DNA of 64,000 bases. Origin: Antitrichia curtipendula. Taxonomy: Eukaryota > Streptophyta > Bryopsida > Hypnales > Leucodontaceae. The notes below the pieces were generated by a model. That model was given only the letters and a program-made list of their open reading frames with translations. It searched no databases and was not told where the DNA came from. This document shows positions 33,016-46,064 of this stretch, piece after piece. The stretch's first letter is position 1. Every line of letters starts with the position of its first letter. The stretch covers positions 9,067,001-9,131,000 of the forward strand of contig OX579636.1 of assembly GCA_951230915.1 (NCBI GenBank), given 5' to 3'. The translations under genes and the position numbers were made by a program.

Positions 33016-34189
33016 GTCAGCCTCGTCCGTTCTGACCATTACTTTGCTTGGAACACATGGCATTACCTAGCCAAACGCAATGCACCCTTCCAGGAACAGA
33101 CGACAATGTACTCAATTCAAACTTTGTCTACCATCAAACAACCTCAGCTAGCAGTCAGCACAACAGAGCTTCGAGAGTCGATTGATCATATCCCAGAAAT
33201 AGTTACATGATATCAGGAGTCTCAAGTGAGGTCTTGCAGAGCAGCTAGATGATATATATATCCAAATCCAAGATGGAATTGAAGGTCGATGAGACTCCCT
33301 GAGAAACGCAAAGATTTATAGTGCAATCTAGCGGAGTTGATTGGAATTATTAAAAGGGAAGGCTGATAGAGTAGGTGCATGGGTTGAATGTGCGAGCTAG
33401 AGAAGGAATTAATGGGAGAACCTAATCTGAGGAGGATCAATTCTCCACGTACTGTGGCGCGGCCATCACCTTCTCCTTGCCTGGCTTGCCTGCCTGGTTT
33501 GCAGTTTAATCGGCAGACTTGCGCGCATTGCAGACATGTGAAGCTGGCCATGGACCCTACCTAAGTAAGGCGGGCTCCTTCCGTGGAGTCACGTTGGCCT
33601 TGCTCGCTCTTGCATGGAGGAAAATCTGATGGGATTCGTTTCTGGACTGCAGCCGCATAAACAAAAGTAGAGCTTGGCTTCCCGAGAAAGTGCCGTACTG
33701 TACATGGCAGAGAAACATTGTGATGCCTACGGTGCGGAACAGTAAGCTAGATAGTCAGCTGTTGCAGGATCGGAAGGAAGGAATGGCCCTGTTAACTCCG
33801 CAGTAGAGAAAATCAATCTCAGGACTCTCTCGTAGGCAGTTTCTCTATGGCAGTCGGATGTGCAAATACAGGAAATAAAAATAAAAATATTGAAAAGATT
33901 AATTTTTTTGGATTTAAAAAATAAATAAAGTAAAATAAAACTGTAGACTGACATGGCACTTAAGGCAATCATGCTCATCTGGTTAAATATGGCTCATCTG
34001 GTTAAATGAAAAACGACCCTCTAAAGACTCCAGATTTGCTCTAATGAAAGGTTCAAGGTCTTGGAATGGGTTTTTTTAATTAACACTTGCTTAAAGGCGG
34101 TCTTGTGGGGACTGTATACATATATGATTATATGGTCGTGTATTTCACTCTTAAAATATGACTTCAAGATTTATTCAAATACAATAATA
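33016..34189. other. Intergenic, moderate GC then AT-rich
   Basis: The stretch 33380-33740 is richer in GC, but its open frames show no recognisable motif. The rest is AT-rich. Confidence 0.3.
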
Positions 34190-34880
34190 CATACACCGTT
34201 GGATTGAAATTCAACAATTATTGGAGATGTCTAACTTGATGGTAATTAGATCACTTTTTTTTAGGAAATTAAAAAAAACATCTTATGTTTAAAAATTATT
34301 TTTGTTAATTTGTCACACTATGAAGTTTAGGGGTTTTTACTACGTTAGGAGTCCCCAAATTTAATGATTTGGAGCTGAAATTTTCATGGTCTATTTGCAT
34401 AGTAGGAAAGCATATTCCTACCAAAGGAAATCTGAAAATATATTATTATGTGTCCTCCACATAAGTACAAACAGCTCTTCCATTGCACACAATTTCTGAA
34501 CAATGAAGGTGGTTCTAAAACCAATCTTTTGGTGAAATCTCATTACTACAAACTCTTTATAAATGAACAATTTTTAGTTTGTTTTTAAAAAAGAATCCTA
34601 TTTTTTACAAATTAAATGTGGAACTATAGTGAAAGTACCTAATTTCATGAGATTTTGTACTTTTCTAGTTCTCCTACTTATATTGTTTCTCTATGCTTTT
34701 CCTTCTAAGGTACCTTCTTCTTAAAAGTGTATACATTAAACATTTTTTCACATTAAAATTATCTCTCTAATTTTAAAGTGCTCCTGAAGGGAGAAAAAAA
34801 ATGAGTATTATGCAAAACGCTACGGTTTTTGAATGGTCTTTCTTACAATGATCCAACTAACATCTTTCACTTTGAGTTCA
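34190..34880 (-). repeat. Repeat H, copy 2
   Basis: Reverse-complement relative of 27440-28190 (see there). The block around CAATCTTTTGGTGAAATCTC is the clearest match. No inverted ends or target duplication were found, so the class is unknown. Confidence 0.55.
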
Positions 34881-37800
34881 TTTTAATATCTAATTCTTAC
34901 CATGTTCAAACTTACAGCATTGTACATGTAGAAGACATGGTCATTTTGCAACTTCTAATACATGAAGGATGTGCAATAATGATTTAAATTGGGAGTGTCA
35001 TGCATGTGTCATTAAGTCTCACTCAACAAGAATGCAAACTTTTGTAACTGTTGTATAATATACTGTGTTGCAACCCACATTGGACTTCTTAGACCTTAAG
35101 CATAAAAGATTATAGGAAGATTTGTATGATGTCAAATTATATTAGAATTTGTTGATATTTCTTGAAGGTAAAGGAATATACTAGCTTTCTAGGAACGTGA
35201 ATTTTAATTCATTTGATGCATGGGGGAAAACGTTGTGCCTTCCCAAGTACAAAATGCTTGAGCCTTGTCAACCAAATGTACATGCAAAAATTCAAAAAAA
35301 AATTACTTTTATTTCCTTGTAGTCTAAATGTATTTTTGTTTACATGGAAAATTTTGATTCATTTCATTTGGATTAGTTTAAGAGAAATTTGTTTTCCAGG
35401 TAATTAAGGTTTTTTTGTAACAAAATAATGTATAGAATTTATTTATGAACTCAATTCTCTACCATGAAGATTTAAACTTCAAACCCTATAGAAAAAAAAA
35501 TTTAAGCTAAGAGGAATCAAAGTTTGCAAATTAGTAAAGCATTGTGCAAAATATTATTAGTTGATCGCAATTATTGATCCTAAATTCAAACTGTAACTAA
35601 TAAATAATGTAATTTAGAAAATTTAGGATATTTCAAATTTCATTAGAAAGTAGAATTGATAAATTTCATTTCATTAGTTGGTCTCAAATTTAAAAAAACA
35701 CATATTATTGGCTAAAATTTAGATCTAGAGTAGAAAAATACAAGTAGCCAAAATATATTGAAAAATCAACAATAATTGTGATTGTGTCTTTAGCATATTC
35801 TTCTATAGAGAAGTCAGCAACATTTCAATGATGGAATTTCCATTGACATCAAATACAAATACATTCAAATAATTCTCCCATATAAATGTAAATGAAAAAT
35901 TATAGCTCTTCATCCTCTTTTGTCCATTTGAAACCATCCAATCAACATTATGGTCTTGAACTTTGAAATCTTTCTCTCTATATTTATTGTTTATTATTTA
36001 TTTATGAATGAAACTTTTAGATTTATTTATCAAAATTGAAATCACATATCTTTGATAAGTTGTAAAAAAATTAGGTTTTGTTGTGAAAATTAACCTAAAT
36101 TTTGAAGAAGAAATGAGAAAACCTCACATCTAATACAAAATTAGGTGAAAAAATCTGAATCATTTTGTATAGAACATCATTGTATAAACCAAGATTAAAT
36201 GTTGTCTTATAATTGAAAAAATCAGTGGACTAAATTTATAGACTAAAAGTGAATATTGTAATAAAAAATCTAATTCTAAAAATTTTAGTATATTCATCAA
36301 AATTTAATAATAGAATAAGCTGCATCAAATGTTTTAAAGCCTTGAAGGTGTGGATTTGTAAGCTCAGATTTTCTAATTCACAAACAAAATCCAAAGTTTT
36401 AAGTATAGAAGTTCTTTTCGGGGAAAGGTCAATTAGTCTATCATTTAAGTATCTAAGGTCACTAGTCAAGTAGATGGGGTTTCAAAATATCATTTCTGAG
36501 AATAAAACATTAAATTGCTCAAAAAATCCTTTCTTTCATGATTCCTCAATTTAGACTTAATCAATTCAAATCAATTTGTCACAAAGAATACGACATCACA
36601 TTAGTTGTCTTCACATACATGTACCACAACCCAAACGATTCAACACATCATACTATTGGTGTGGTCTACACAATAAATCTACATTTCACCAATAAATGTC
36701 AATTGTAAAATTACAATTGATCAAATTGAAATTTTACCTAGACAATTGGATTTTCAATTATCTATTCAAATTAATAAAATTTTATTTTGTTCAATTTATT
36801 AACAAATAGCTTGTAGTCGTCACTACAAGACTATTGGCTTCGGTATACCATCAATAAGTTCCTCACAATTTCCTACTTCTATTTATACCACATTTAACAA
36901 TTAGACCCAATTCATTACTTTTAAAATTACAACACTTGGATTCTTTGACAAATGGACAACAAAATTATCTTACAGTGTGCTATAGCAATCCTACAAGACA
37001 ATTTGTCTCATTACAAGTGATTTGCCTTTCCGCACTTTAATAATTTATTTTTATTTGCATAAAACAACTTGACTCAATCATAGCTATCCTATCTTTAAAC
37101 AACACAAGCAAGTAGATTCAATCACTACATCTTTCCAAACATAAATTCATCTTCAATCAATATAATTTGGCAAGGAAATCTCATCTTGCACACATTACAT
37201 CCACTGACATTCACTGCCAATTCTACGGTTTGCATCTTTTCACATGTCCTTCTTGGACTTTAACTTCAATCATTTCACTGACAAATTGCTACATACACAG
37301 GGCTTCACACCCACCACTTTACATCACTAATATATGAATTGCCTTACTCACCAACAATTCTTCATATACACAATAATAATCTAGTCATCACTCGGCAATT
37401 AGACACATGCAAATTTGCAATCACTGCAATTTGATAGAATAACAATTTGATTGAAGGAATATAATAATAAAATTATACAATTTGTCAATATGTGAGCCAT
37501 ATGCGCCAAATAAACTTTGGTATGAACTATTTTTAAGTCTAATCAAATATAACTTTATAGATTCTGAGAGCTACATGACAACCGGCTCGATAATTGATAT
37601 AAAGAACCACCATGCCTATTTGTCACTCTTCCCATCTCTCCAGATTGAACTTATTCATATCTAATACTAAATCTTTATTTTCATACTAGTATGAATTATT
37701 TGACTATTTGCCTCTTCAAAACTAGAAATAACACTTACAAAAACAAACAAAAGGTAAAATGAAATTTTTTCAAAGTTTTCGTTTGTCTACAGGATCCATC

Positions 37801-38043
37801 ACCACACATGGTCAAATTATATTTCTAAGTTACAAATTTTTTTTTAATTTTTTTTTCAAATTTCAATCTTATAATTTTATTATATGAGACTATGTGTTCA
37901 ATATATATGTTGAAATCTCAATGAATTGGTAATTATTTAATTATTTAATTTTTTCACGAGGTACAAGTAGCAATGAAGAATAGTGAAAAAAATTCAAGCA
38001 ATTAATCTAATTTTTTAAACCCAAAATACCTCATGCAATGACC
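34881..38043. other. Intergenic, very AT-rich
   Basis: About 3.1 kb with no supported gene. A fragment near 35285-35400 recalls the middle of the P2 elements (the TCATTTCATTTGGATTAG region). At 36808-36832 a TTGTAGTC...CACTACAAG palindrome resembles CACTA ends, but no matching second end was found. Confidence 0.35.
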
Positions 38044-38650
38044 TTAACCCCTACAGTTCTAAAGTCATTTTTTTTTGTCAAAAAACACTCAAAACTACCA
38101 TTTTCAATACAAAGAATTAAAAATTTAAGAATTCATTTCTTTTGCATATCCAATTGTAAGAACTTGCACTAGACTAGTATGTATCGGAGAAATTTCAGAT
38201 TCTTTGATTGTATCAATCACAAGTTTGATGTGTTTAAAGTAATGAAAACAAGTGTTTTTGTTCCTAGCCTAATTAGATTATAAGACTTTGAATCTTCTTA
38301 AGCCAATTATTTTGTTTTAATGATTTTGAATTAGATTTTTTTATCATTGAAGAATTGAATTGAAAATTCAAGGAAAAAAATTCATCCCCCTTTCCATGAT
38401 TTTTATTCCTTAAAAAATTTGTTAAGTCAAACAACGTATGAGATAGAAGCAAAAATTTAATTGCTACTAGCTTTAAGATGGAATTGAAATACACTAATCC
38501 CAATCATGATGTTGTTCTAAAAAGAAAACTAAATCATATAAAACTCTATTAAAATTAAGTCCAAAAACAAATCCAATACATTATTTTCTCAAGAATTTGT
38601 TAAGATTGCTTGCAAACAAGAAGCTTCTTAATTTACAATGGAATGAACAA
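38044..38650 (-). mobile_element. Decayed piggyBac-like element, P2-type, one end visible
   Basis: It begins with TTAA followed by CCCCTACAGTTCTAAAG and continues as a diverged reverse complement of the P2 elements, with CACTCAAAACTACCA and GGAATTGAAATACACTAATC as shared landmarks. The right end is not recognisable, so the element is truncated or eroded there. Confidence 0.5.
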
Positions 38651-38842
38651 ACATTTTTTTTCTATTTGAAGTTGATATTTTAGAATTATGGTTGAAAATC
38701 ATACTATTTAGATTTTCAAATACATAAATATAATGACCTATACTTTAAGATAGGTTGTTTGTTTTGTTTTTTTTTTGTTTTTTTTTTGTTTTATACATTG
38801 AAATCTAACAAACCATAAGGTGTGGTTGCCATCTTAGTACTG

Positions 38843-39932
38843 CTTGAAAGTTCTTGGCAAGGAGGGACTTTATTTTGTGGCGTTTGGACAAACAGTGTGA
38901 AAGTTATTGAATTTCAAAGTTTTTTATGAATTGAAAATTGATTTAAACTTTCTTTTATTTGGAAAAAATCATAACTTTTACATCGCATGTCCAAACGCCA
39001 CAAAACAAAGTCTTTAGATACCTTTGTGCATACAACTTTCTATTTGTGTCAATTTCATGGCGTTTGAACCTAAAGTGTGAAAGTTATGGATTTTTTTTAA
39101 ATTAAAAAATTGAATTAAATTATCTTTTATTTAGAAAAAAAACTAAACTTTTGTATTTCATGTCCAAACGCTACAAAACAAAGCTTTTGCACTACTTTGT
39201 ACATAAAGCCTTTTATTTGTAGTAAGAACACAATCTCTCACACTAAGGTGTGAAAGTTATTGAATTTCAAAGGTTTTCTAAATTAAAAAATTAAAAATTA
39301 TTTTTACTTTTATTTTACCAGAAATGCAACCTTTCACACTACGTTGTGAAAAATATTGAATTTCTAAGTTTTTACAAATTATAAATTAAAAAATTATTTT
39401 ACTTCAATTTTGGATATGGCAACGGCACATGGCACACTAGGAATAAAGGACCATTAAGAAACTCTCTACTAGGGGGGAGTGCGGGCTTTGTTGTATAACA
39501 TTTGAACCTATCCCCAAAAAAAAATTGTTGAATTAAAAATTCTCTTTTATTTTGGAAAAATCATAACTTTTACATCACATGTCCAAACGCCATGAAACAA
39601 AGTCCTTAAACACTTTTGTGCATACAACTTTCTATTTGTGTCAATTTTGTTGGCATTTTGACCTACAAGGTGAAAATTATGGATTTTTTTAATTAAAAAT
39701 TTGAAATACATTATCTTTTATTTGAAAAAAAACATAACTTTCGTACTACATGTCCAAACGTCATGAACAAATCCCTTGCACTCTTTTGTGCATGAAGCCT
39801 TTTATTCATAGTAAGAATGCAACCTCTCACACTACAATGTAAAAGTTATTGAATTTCAAAGTTATAATGAATTAAAAAATCATAGAATTATTTTTAGTTT
39901 TTTTGGTTGTGGCAACGGCACATGGAACACTT
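38843..39932 (+). repeat. Repeat E, tandem pair
   Basis: Two head-to-tail blocks, about 38843-39455 and 39456-39932. Each has two CATGTCCAAACG words about 170 bases apart and ends in TGGCAACGGCACATGG. Corresponding words lie about 595 bases apart between blocks. A short relative lies at 9721-9880. The many TGTGAAAGTTATTGAATTTC-like words make the region internally repetitive. It has no coding capacity. Confidence 0.65.
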
Positions 39933-41753
39933 GTATCAATTATAATATACATTGGAATAATCAATCTTTTTTACCAAAAGAAGAAGATTAGAATAAAAGG
40001 CAACACTTTATTACTTAAATTCAATAGTCATTTGAAAAATAAACAAAAATTGAATGAAAAAGTCACATTTGTATGTAACTGAATTCTAACACATGGAGTG
40101 ATAATTCATTGCCCTTTTGGATTTTTTCAAAAATTTATGATGGAATACAATCAGATTTGTTCAGACCTCATTTTCTTAATTTATATCAATACCAATAATG
40201 AATCATCCAGTTTAGGGGGACCTGTAGGTATAAAAACCTAAGCCTTCCACACTAAATTCCCTCCATATTATTTTCTTGCAGTCTCTTGTGATATTGAAGG
40301 ATGTGAATTTGCGATACTGGTAGTGCAAATACAAGGAGAGGGTTTTTGAACTGAGAACGCTTGTTCCTTGATTTGGGCTTGAAATTGCGTCCAAACTCTT
40401 GCTCTACTGATAGCTACGGCTTCGCCAAGCTTTGCATTTCGCTTCGACGACTATGTTCGGCAATTATTTGCCGCTTCGATATCACAGTCACGTGGTTTTA
40501 CAATAGACAGGAAGCTCCTGGATTTGGGCGGCTATGGAGGGAGAACAAAAGGCCTATCAGCAAGAGTTTCTTTCCTGCAAGTGGCCATAGTAGTAGCGGC
40601 CTGCAAGAAGGTTAGCGATCCTCGCCGCTAACGGAGAGATGGCGCCCCGGTTAACGCATCCTAATCCGGTGAACATCAGCAGAGTAGACGTCTACATCAT
40701 GTCGGAGAACGTAGTTTGAGAAATTGAGGGATAGTTCGTGACTGTCGGCAGGAATCAATGGGTATGGATATATATCATTGGGAGTCGAAGGTAACCTGTC
40801 CTAATTTTAACACTTTTTCTGATCCCACCATTACATGGGCAATTTTTTTTAAACGGATTATGCATTAGCAAATGAAAGAATGGAAACACAAATAATTTTG
40901 CAATACTGTTTGGATACTCCAATAATATTTATTTTACCAAAGTTTCAAAATTTGAACCTGAGGAAATTAAAGCAGACGATCTCTCATTAATTGCTTACTT
41001 CAACTCTCATTGGGTACTTTGAAAACTGATGGTAGTTTCAGAGACTTCAGCACTAAGATTGTTGTAGTGCTACATCCAAGTGTTGCATTTTGGATGGTGT
41101 CACTTTGAGGTGTAATTACCTATGCGCATGCTTTTCGCTGCTACGAATTCCATCCATTCCAAACAGGAGCGAAAGACCAAGAACTTGAGAATTATTTCCA
41201 TTCTCAGAAACTCTGCAAAAAGTCAAGCACCCTAGTTAAATCCACAAGCGAGCTCATCAACGGTGTGCAAAGCATAAACATACACAATCTTAGACAAGGA
41301 GGTACACAAATAAAGGATATTTATATTCCATGATTTTTCTGGGTCGACGCCAGCCAGGCTTCAGTGTGCAAAGTACACAATGTTTGGCCGCTCTACATAC
41401 AAAAGATAGACTGCTTCATCAAAGAGCACGTTGTTCACTTTGAACTAAAGGCTGAGATCTAAATTCTCTACGCTTAATGGGTTTGATGTCAAGCCATATG
41501 GACGGGTGGTATTATATGCCTCCTTATTGTATAGTTACACGATAAATAAATCCATAAGTTCACCGTAGACAGTATATTTCATTTTCACATGAACGTTCTG
41601 CAACATATAATGTGCCAGAACTCATTCCGAGAAAAACTTTGAAGACGGCAACGAGGGCCACTATAGCTCTACATATCAGTGAAATGTAAAGCTTATGGGG
41701 ACGCTAGGCATTTTCATTCTTGTAAAACTATCCCCAAAAAAACTGAAGATAAT
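39933..41753. other. Intergenic; GC-richer patch without recognised gene
   Basis: The stretch from about 40330 to 40780 has gene-like composition and an 84-codon frame (40361-40615, + strand), but no domain or motif was recognised. The last 100 bases are likely the 3' untranslated region of the - strand gene that follows. Confidence 0.3.
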
Positions 41754-42116
41754 CTACCGGTCCGATCTTGACATCCACGCTGGAATCCACTTGGATTTCT
41801 TGGAGGTTTGGCCCGGAGGGTCACTTGGGGCGGCCTCCGATTGCCTGGGATCCATCTCCATGTTCAGCTTGCCGCTTTCTTCCTTGATAGTAATGCATTT
41901 GTTGTCACACAAATCATCGGAACTCACGATGAGTTTCGCAAGTCCAGGAGCGTCGATCAGCACGTTGTACTCTTGATACGTCGCGTTGAAATCAACTCCG
42001 ATGGTGTACTTCCCGCCCGCCGCAACCGAGGCCAAGTCGGAGGCGTAACGAGCGCTCCCAACTTGGAGTTTCATATTATGCTTCGTCGCGTTGGAAATTT
42101 GCGTGGAGGCACTCAT
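41754..42116 (-). CDS. Small plant protein, probable DUF7748-type domain
   Basis: A single-exon frame of 120 residues with an ATG at the first position and no signal peptide or membrane segment. Residues 4-85 form a compact domain with ISNATKHNMKL, then LASVAAGGKYTIGVDFNATY and SSDDLCDN-CITI. This resembles a small family of plant proteins of unknown function, called DUF7748 from memory. The pattern of a polar N-terminal strand, a 'G-KY-V-NATY-EY' core and a 'SDD-C' turn is what I recognise. The tail (about 88-120) is Pro/Ser/Lys-rich and ends in a Trp-containing basic segment. Two TATA boxes lie upstream on the same strand. The gene looks real from its composition and promoter; the family name is uncertain and the function unknown. 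Confidence 0.6.
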   Translation of the reverse strand: MSASTQISNATKHNMKLQVGSARYASDLASVAAGGKYTIGVDFNATYQEYNVLIDAPGLAKLIVSSDDLCDNKCITIKEESGKLNMEMDPRQSEAAPSDPPGQTSKKSKWIPAWMSRSDR

Positions 42117-45059
42117 GGTGGGAAAGCTGGTTCAGATAACAATCGCCGGATGACAACCGCCCGCATCAGTCGCTTGCCGCGAAGTGAAATCTCTACTGGC
42201 CTGGATAACTGCCTTGAAAATTGAACGATCCAGCAGAACTTAAGCAGGGAGAGAGAGGGAGAGAACGGTTTTAAAACAGAGCGAAGACCTCTGGCATGTA
42301 TATATAGGTAGAGGGCGGAAGAGAGATGAGCCCCAGCTGCATGATTTTGGCGGTATATATGGTAGTCCTGAGTCGGTACCATGTTTCACAAAGCTTTTTA
42401 AGTAAAAGAGGCGTGAAGGCTAACTTTTTGAAGTGTGCAAGCAATGGTTTAAAATTGTCTGCAGTGTGCGCTCCGATTTCAATCGCACGCTCGAATGCAA
42501 GAGTCAAAGCTGCAGACAATTCACTTCTGCAGACATTCTCGCCCAAGTTGATTGTCTGCAGCGTAGACAAAACCTACTCTACAAACATTACAAGACATAT
42601 AGTACTGAAGGGCCTTCGTTCTGCTTGGACAGATATTTCAGAATCTAACGTCCCTGTGCCTTCTCGGCTATGGAGAAACTCGAACTTTCTGACAACATAC
42701 GCTTCCGACAACCCTATCCACAGGTGCTCCATCACCATTGAGTAACCTGACTCACGAAACACGTCTGTACGAATTGAATAAGTTTTTTGAAGCTGCAAAG
42801 AAGATACATCGTCTGCAAGAAGATTGATGCTGCGTGTAAGCCGCCTGTCAAGCAACAGGGTGAGGCAGATTATTCATGATCGGATTGAACTAGAGGTGCA
42901 AGATACAGGCGTGCCAACTTAAACCTCTGATTAAAGTAGGAGAACCTAATTCCAAGAGCGAGAAATAATCCTTAAATACCTAGAAATACCTCACAATTTG
43001 ATTGCTGCCGAGAGTAAACTATTTCATTACCACCAATCAAGGTCAAATTCGCGCTGTGTAGGTTCAGGGTTTCCTGACCTAAAATGGCGGGCTCGAGAGA
43101 CGTATAAAACTTCCAAGAACAGTCGGGGCCTTAATGTCGTCACACTGTACAGTCGGCATGGATAGTAACACTTGAAACTATTGCCGCTTTACTACATCAT
43201 CTGTGGCGTCCTCTTGGTCCTCTTATGGCTACGTTAAAGGTTACGTGTCAATTTAACTTAAGAGATATTCAAATTTTGGAAACACGCGACACCTGCGACA
43301 ATTTCGCAGAAGGTTCGCTGCGGATGCTTAGAAAGAAGTGGCATAATCGCACGCTCAGGTTGCTTGCTCCTCATCCCATCGCCACCACTGCCTTCTGAAC
43401 AAGTCTCACTCTCTTCATTCTTTGCATTAGGTTTACGACGCAATCAGATCATTCGATATACCAAACGCAACGAAAAAAAAGAGCGAGGCCTCCATCCTTG
43501 ACATGCTACAAGAAGCTCCGCAAGCTACGGAAACAGAGACGTAGCTGGGGCATTGACACACCCAGCATCCATCACTGGCACCCTCGCCAAGATAGAAAAG
43601 ATCTTTCAAAAGAAACTTAGACGCTGCTAAGAACCGAGTTCAGAATAATACCACTTGATCGCTGGCTATTAGTATTGCATGTATTCAAGTTGAAGGACGT
43701 GCTTTGCAGGGCTTGAAGCGAGGGTCAGTGTAAGCTCTCCAACCGCTCCATGATGATGAAGATGGTGAAACAATACGAACTGGAGCGTACTTCCCAAGCT
43801 GTGCAAAACAAAAGGAGTCTGATGTGAGTATTGCAAATCAATAACGTACTCCAAAGAGGTAAAGTTTCAGAGTACTCGTGGACTTGGAACGTTCAGATCG
43901 ACACTCATCATTTGCATCAATGTGGTCCGTGGGACTTATCGTGAAAAAGGAGTGACTGCACACACTGACCATAGAAACTCTGTCGTTAGGCCGAGGTACT
44001 ACCAAGCTCTACACTTTTTCTTAACAAGCCAGCGCTCTTTTCTGCAGCCTTCTCGTTGTTGAAGCCATTGCAATAACCCCTGGCGAGCAGACTTCGCCAT
44101 GACCGCCAATAGATCCCGTCAGAATTATGTACCAATGTACATTTTCCATCGAAATCTTGCCGAGTACGATATGTGACTAAAATCGCTGCATGAGAGACGA
44201 TTCATCTAGAGAATCCGAGAGTCTATAGCTCCCCAAATCACAGCAACTTCAAGCGCCAACCCTATAAACACGTCTAGGGCTCTGTGAAAGTTGCGTTTTT
44301 TTTGTCAATTGGGTTTGCATCTCAATGATTGCTAAAATGTGTTAGGTCCCACTACTTGTCAATTTAAGGTCCCACTACCTTAGTTGGATCATTGATTGCT
44401 TTGAACCATTCCATGGTTCAAAATAGAAAGGTGTCACCGTCAATATTTAACCTGATACGTCCCCAAAGAAGAAGATGTTTGTTGAACACGTAAATGACCA
44501 AATCTTCAATTCCATAGAAAACAATGTGACAAATGAGTTGGTTGACTACAAACATGACTTTCTATAACAACTCACTTTATAATTTCTCCTTCTCATATTC
44601 TTTGGTTGACCTTGCATAGAAAGTTGGCATGAGTTGAAAATTCAAATATAGTTAAGTTATCTATGAGTTGTATGTAAGTTTGAAAACTCAATTGAATGAT
44701 AGAATGAGCAATAATAGTCATGAAATCATCATTATGCTTTATGCATAATGGCCACTACACGTGGTCTCATCATTCAAAATCACAACTTACAAATAATAAG
44801 TTACAATGTAGAAAGATTTTCAATCATTGAATTTGATATACAAAAAACTTAACTCAACCACATTAGATTCTAGATGAGTTTTGTTTTCAACCCAACAATT
44901 ATAGACTACAAGAATATAATAATTTCACATTCTCTATGATCTTTTTCAAAATTACTTGAGGATACTTGATTGCAATCAACCTTCTCTAATGACTCTATCT
45001 AAACCTCAATAGTAGAACTAAGGTCAATTTCAAACATACTTATAATCACCACTTTGAAA
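42117..45059. other. Promoter of the small gene, then intergenic
   Basis: Moderate GC to about 44270, then AT-rich. Overlapping short frames on both strands at 42270-42855 show no recognisable domain. A direct repeat, AGGTCCCACTAC, occurs twice near 44345 and 44370. Confidence 0.3.
42299..42306 (-). promoter_or_regulatory. TATA box of the small - strand gene
   Basis: On the - strand the context reads CTACCTATATATACATG, a textbook plant TATA box, about 185 bases before the ATG. A second box, CCATATATACCGCC at about 42352-42363, lies 55 bases further upstream. If both are used, two transcription starts are expected. Confidence 0.55.
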
Positions 45060-45791
45060 ATTCATGGTTGAATTATATTTTTCCTATGAAAAGAACATAG
45101 ACTTTCAGTTATGCCCAATGAAACAATTTTATTTATTTTTTCAAAATCTAACCATATAGATGTTTAAAGAGCTTGCTTATTAATGTGTATTCCAATTTGC
45201 CCGTCCCTACAATGTTTGAGAAATTTGCATATAAGAATTTTAGGGGATTGGAGGTGATATGAACAACTAAAAATTGTGTTAGCACACTAAAATGCACTTC
45301 CAAAAACCTTAAATTCAAATGAAGAACTATCAAATCCACTACACAATCCACCTTGCAATTGTTGAAATGCAATTTTTTTTATAAATAGAAATCACAAATA
45401 ACTCCAAATCAACACTTGCATGTTTAAATTTTCAATAGTGGAAACAATTTTACTCTTTACTCTTTCCATGGGGACCATTTTCAAAGCAATTGGATATGTA
45501 CATTTTTTTAGATCTCAAATGAAGTGAAATTGGCAAAATTTGTTCAAAGTCAAAAAATGAAGTAAAATTGGCAAGCTTTACTCTTCATTAATGGTAAGTA
45601 TATGCTTTTGAGGACTTCTCAAGAATCAAATATTTACCTTTTTGAGTGAAAATGAAAGCTTTTAATTATTAACCTTCAAAACTATCTTTAATTTTTTTTT
45701 TAAATGGTCAAAAAAATTTAACTACCCATACCAAAATGAGCCTAAGATTTTAGATTGGCCATATATGGTCAATTGGGCAATTATAGATTAA
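45060..45791 (+). mobile_element. piggyBac-like element relative, subfamily P6
   Basis: It matches the 53865-54569 sequence over about 620 bp and, at its left, the reverse complement of 53545-53770 (the GAATTATATTTTTCCTATGA region). It ends with TTAA after GGGCAATTATAGA. The left terminal repeat is lost. It has no coding capacity. Confidence 0.5.
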
Positions 45792-46064
45792 TACAATGAC
45801 CAAAATATCACTAGGAGAAAGGTCTTGGAGCATGAAGTTGTGATGTCACAACTTGGTGCCAAAGGCCCATCTTTACATTAACATTGTACACAAATTGTTC
45901 TTTGGTATTCCAAACCTTCTTTCTATTGGTCTATATATGCTAAACAAATTTGAAATCCTCTTTGAATTGCCAATGAGATCTCATTGCCAATTATAACCGA
46001 ACAAAAAATAAGAAAAATTTAACAATTAGAGCCATAATCAATTAGGTGCTTATTTAGGCACATT

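Noticed and set aside
32866..33210. Frames reading through the hairpin array
   Set aside because: They repeat the same peptide because the DNA is tandemly repeated, and they change frame between units; the conservation follows base pairing and not codons.
36808..36832. Second CACTA-type element
   Set aside because: A CACTACAAGA word and an adjacent mirror are present, but no partner end or 3-bp duplication could be located.
40361..40615. 84-codon + strand frame in a GC-richer patch
   Set aside because: Plausible composition, but no recognisable motif, splice context or partner exon.
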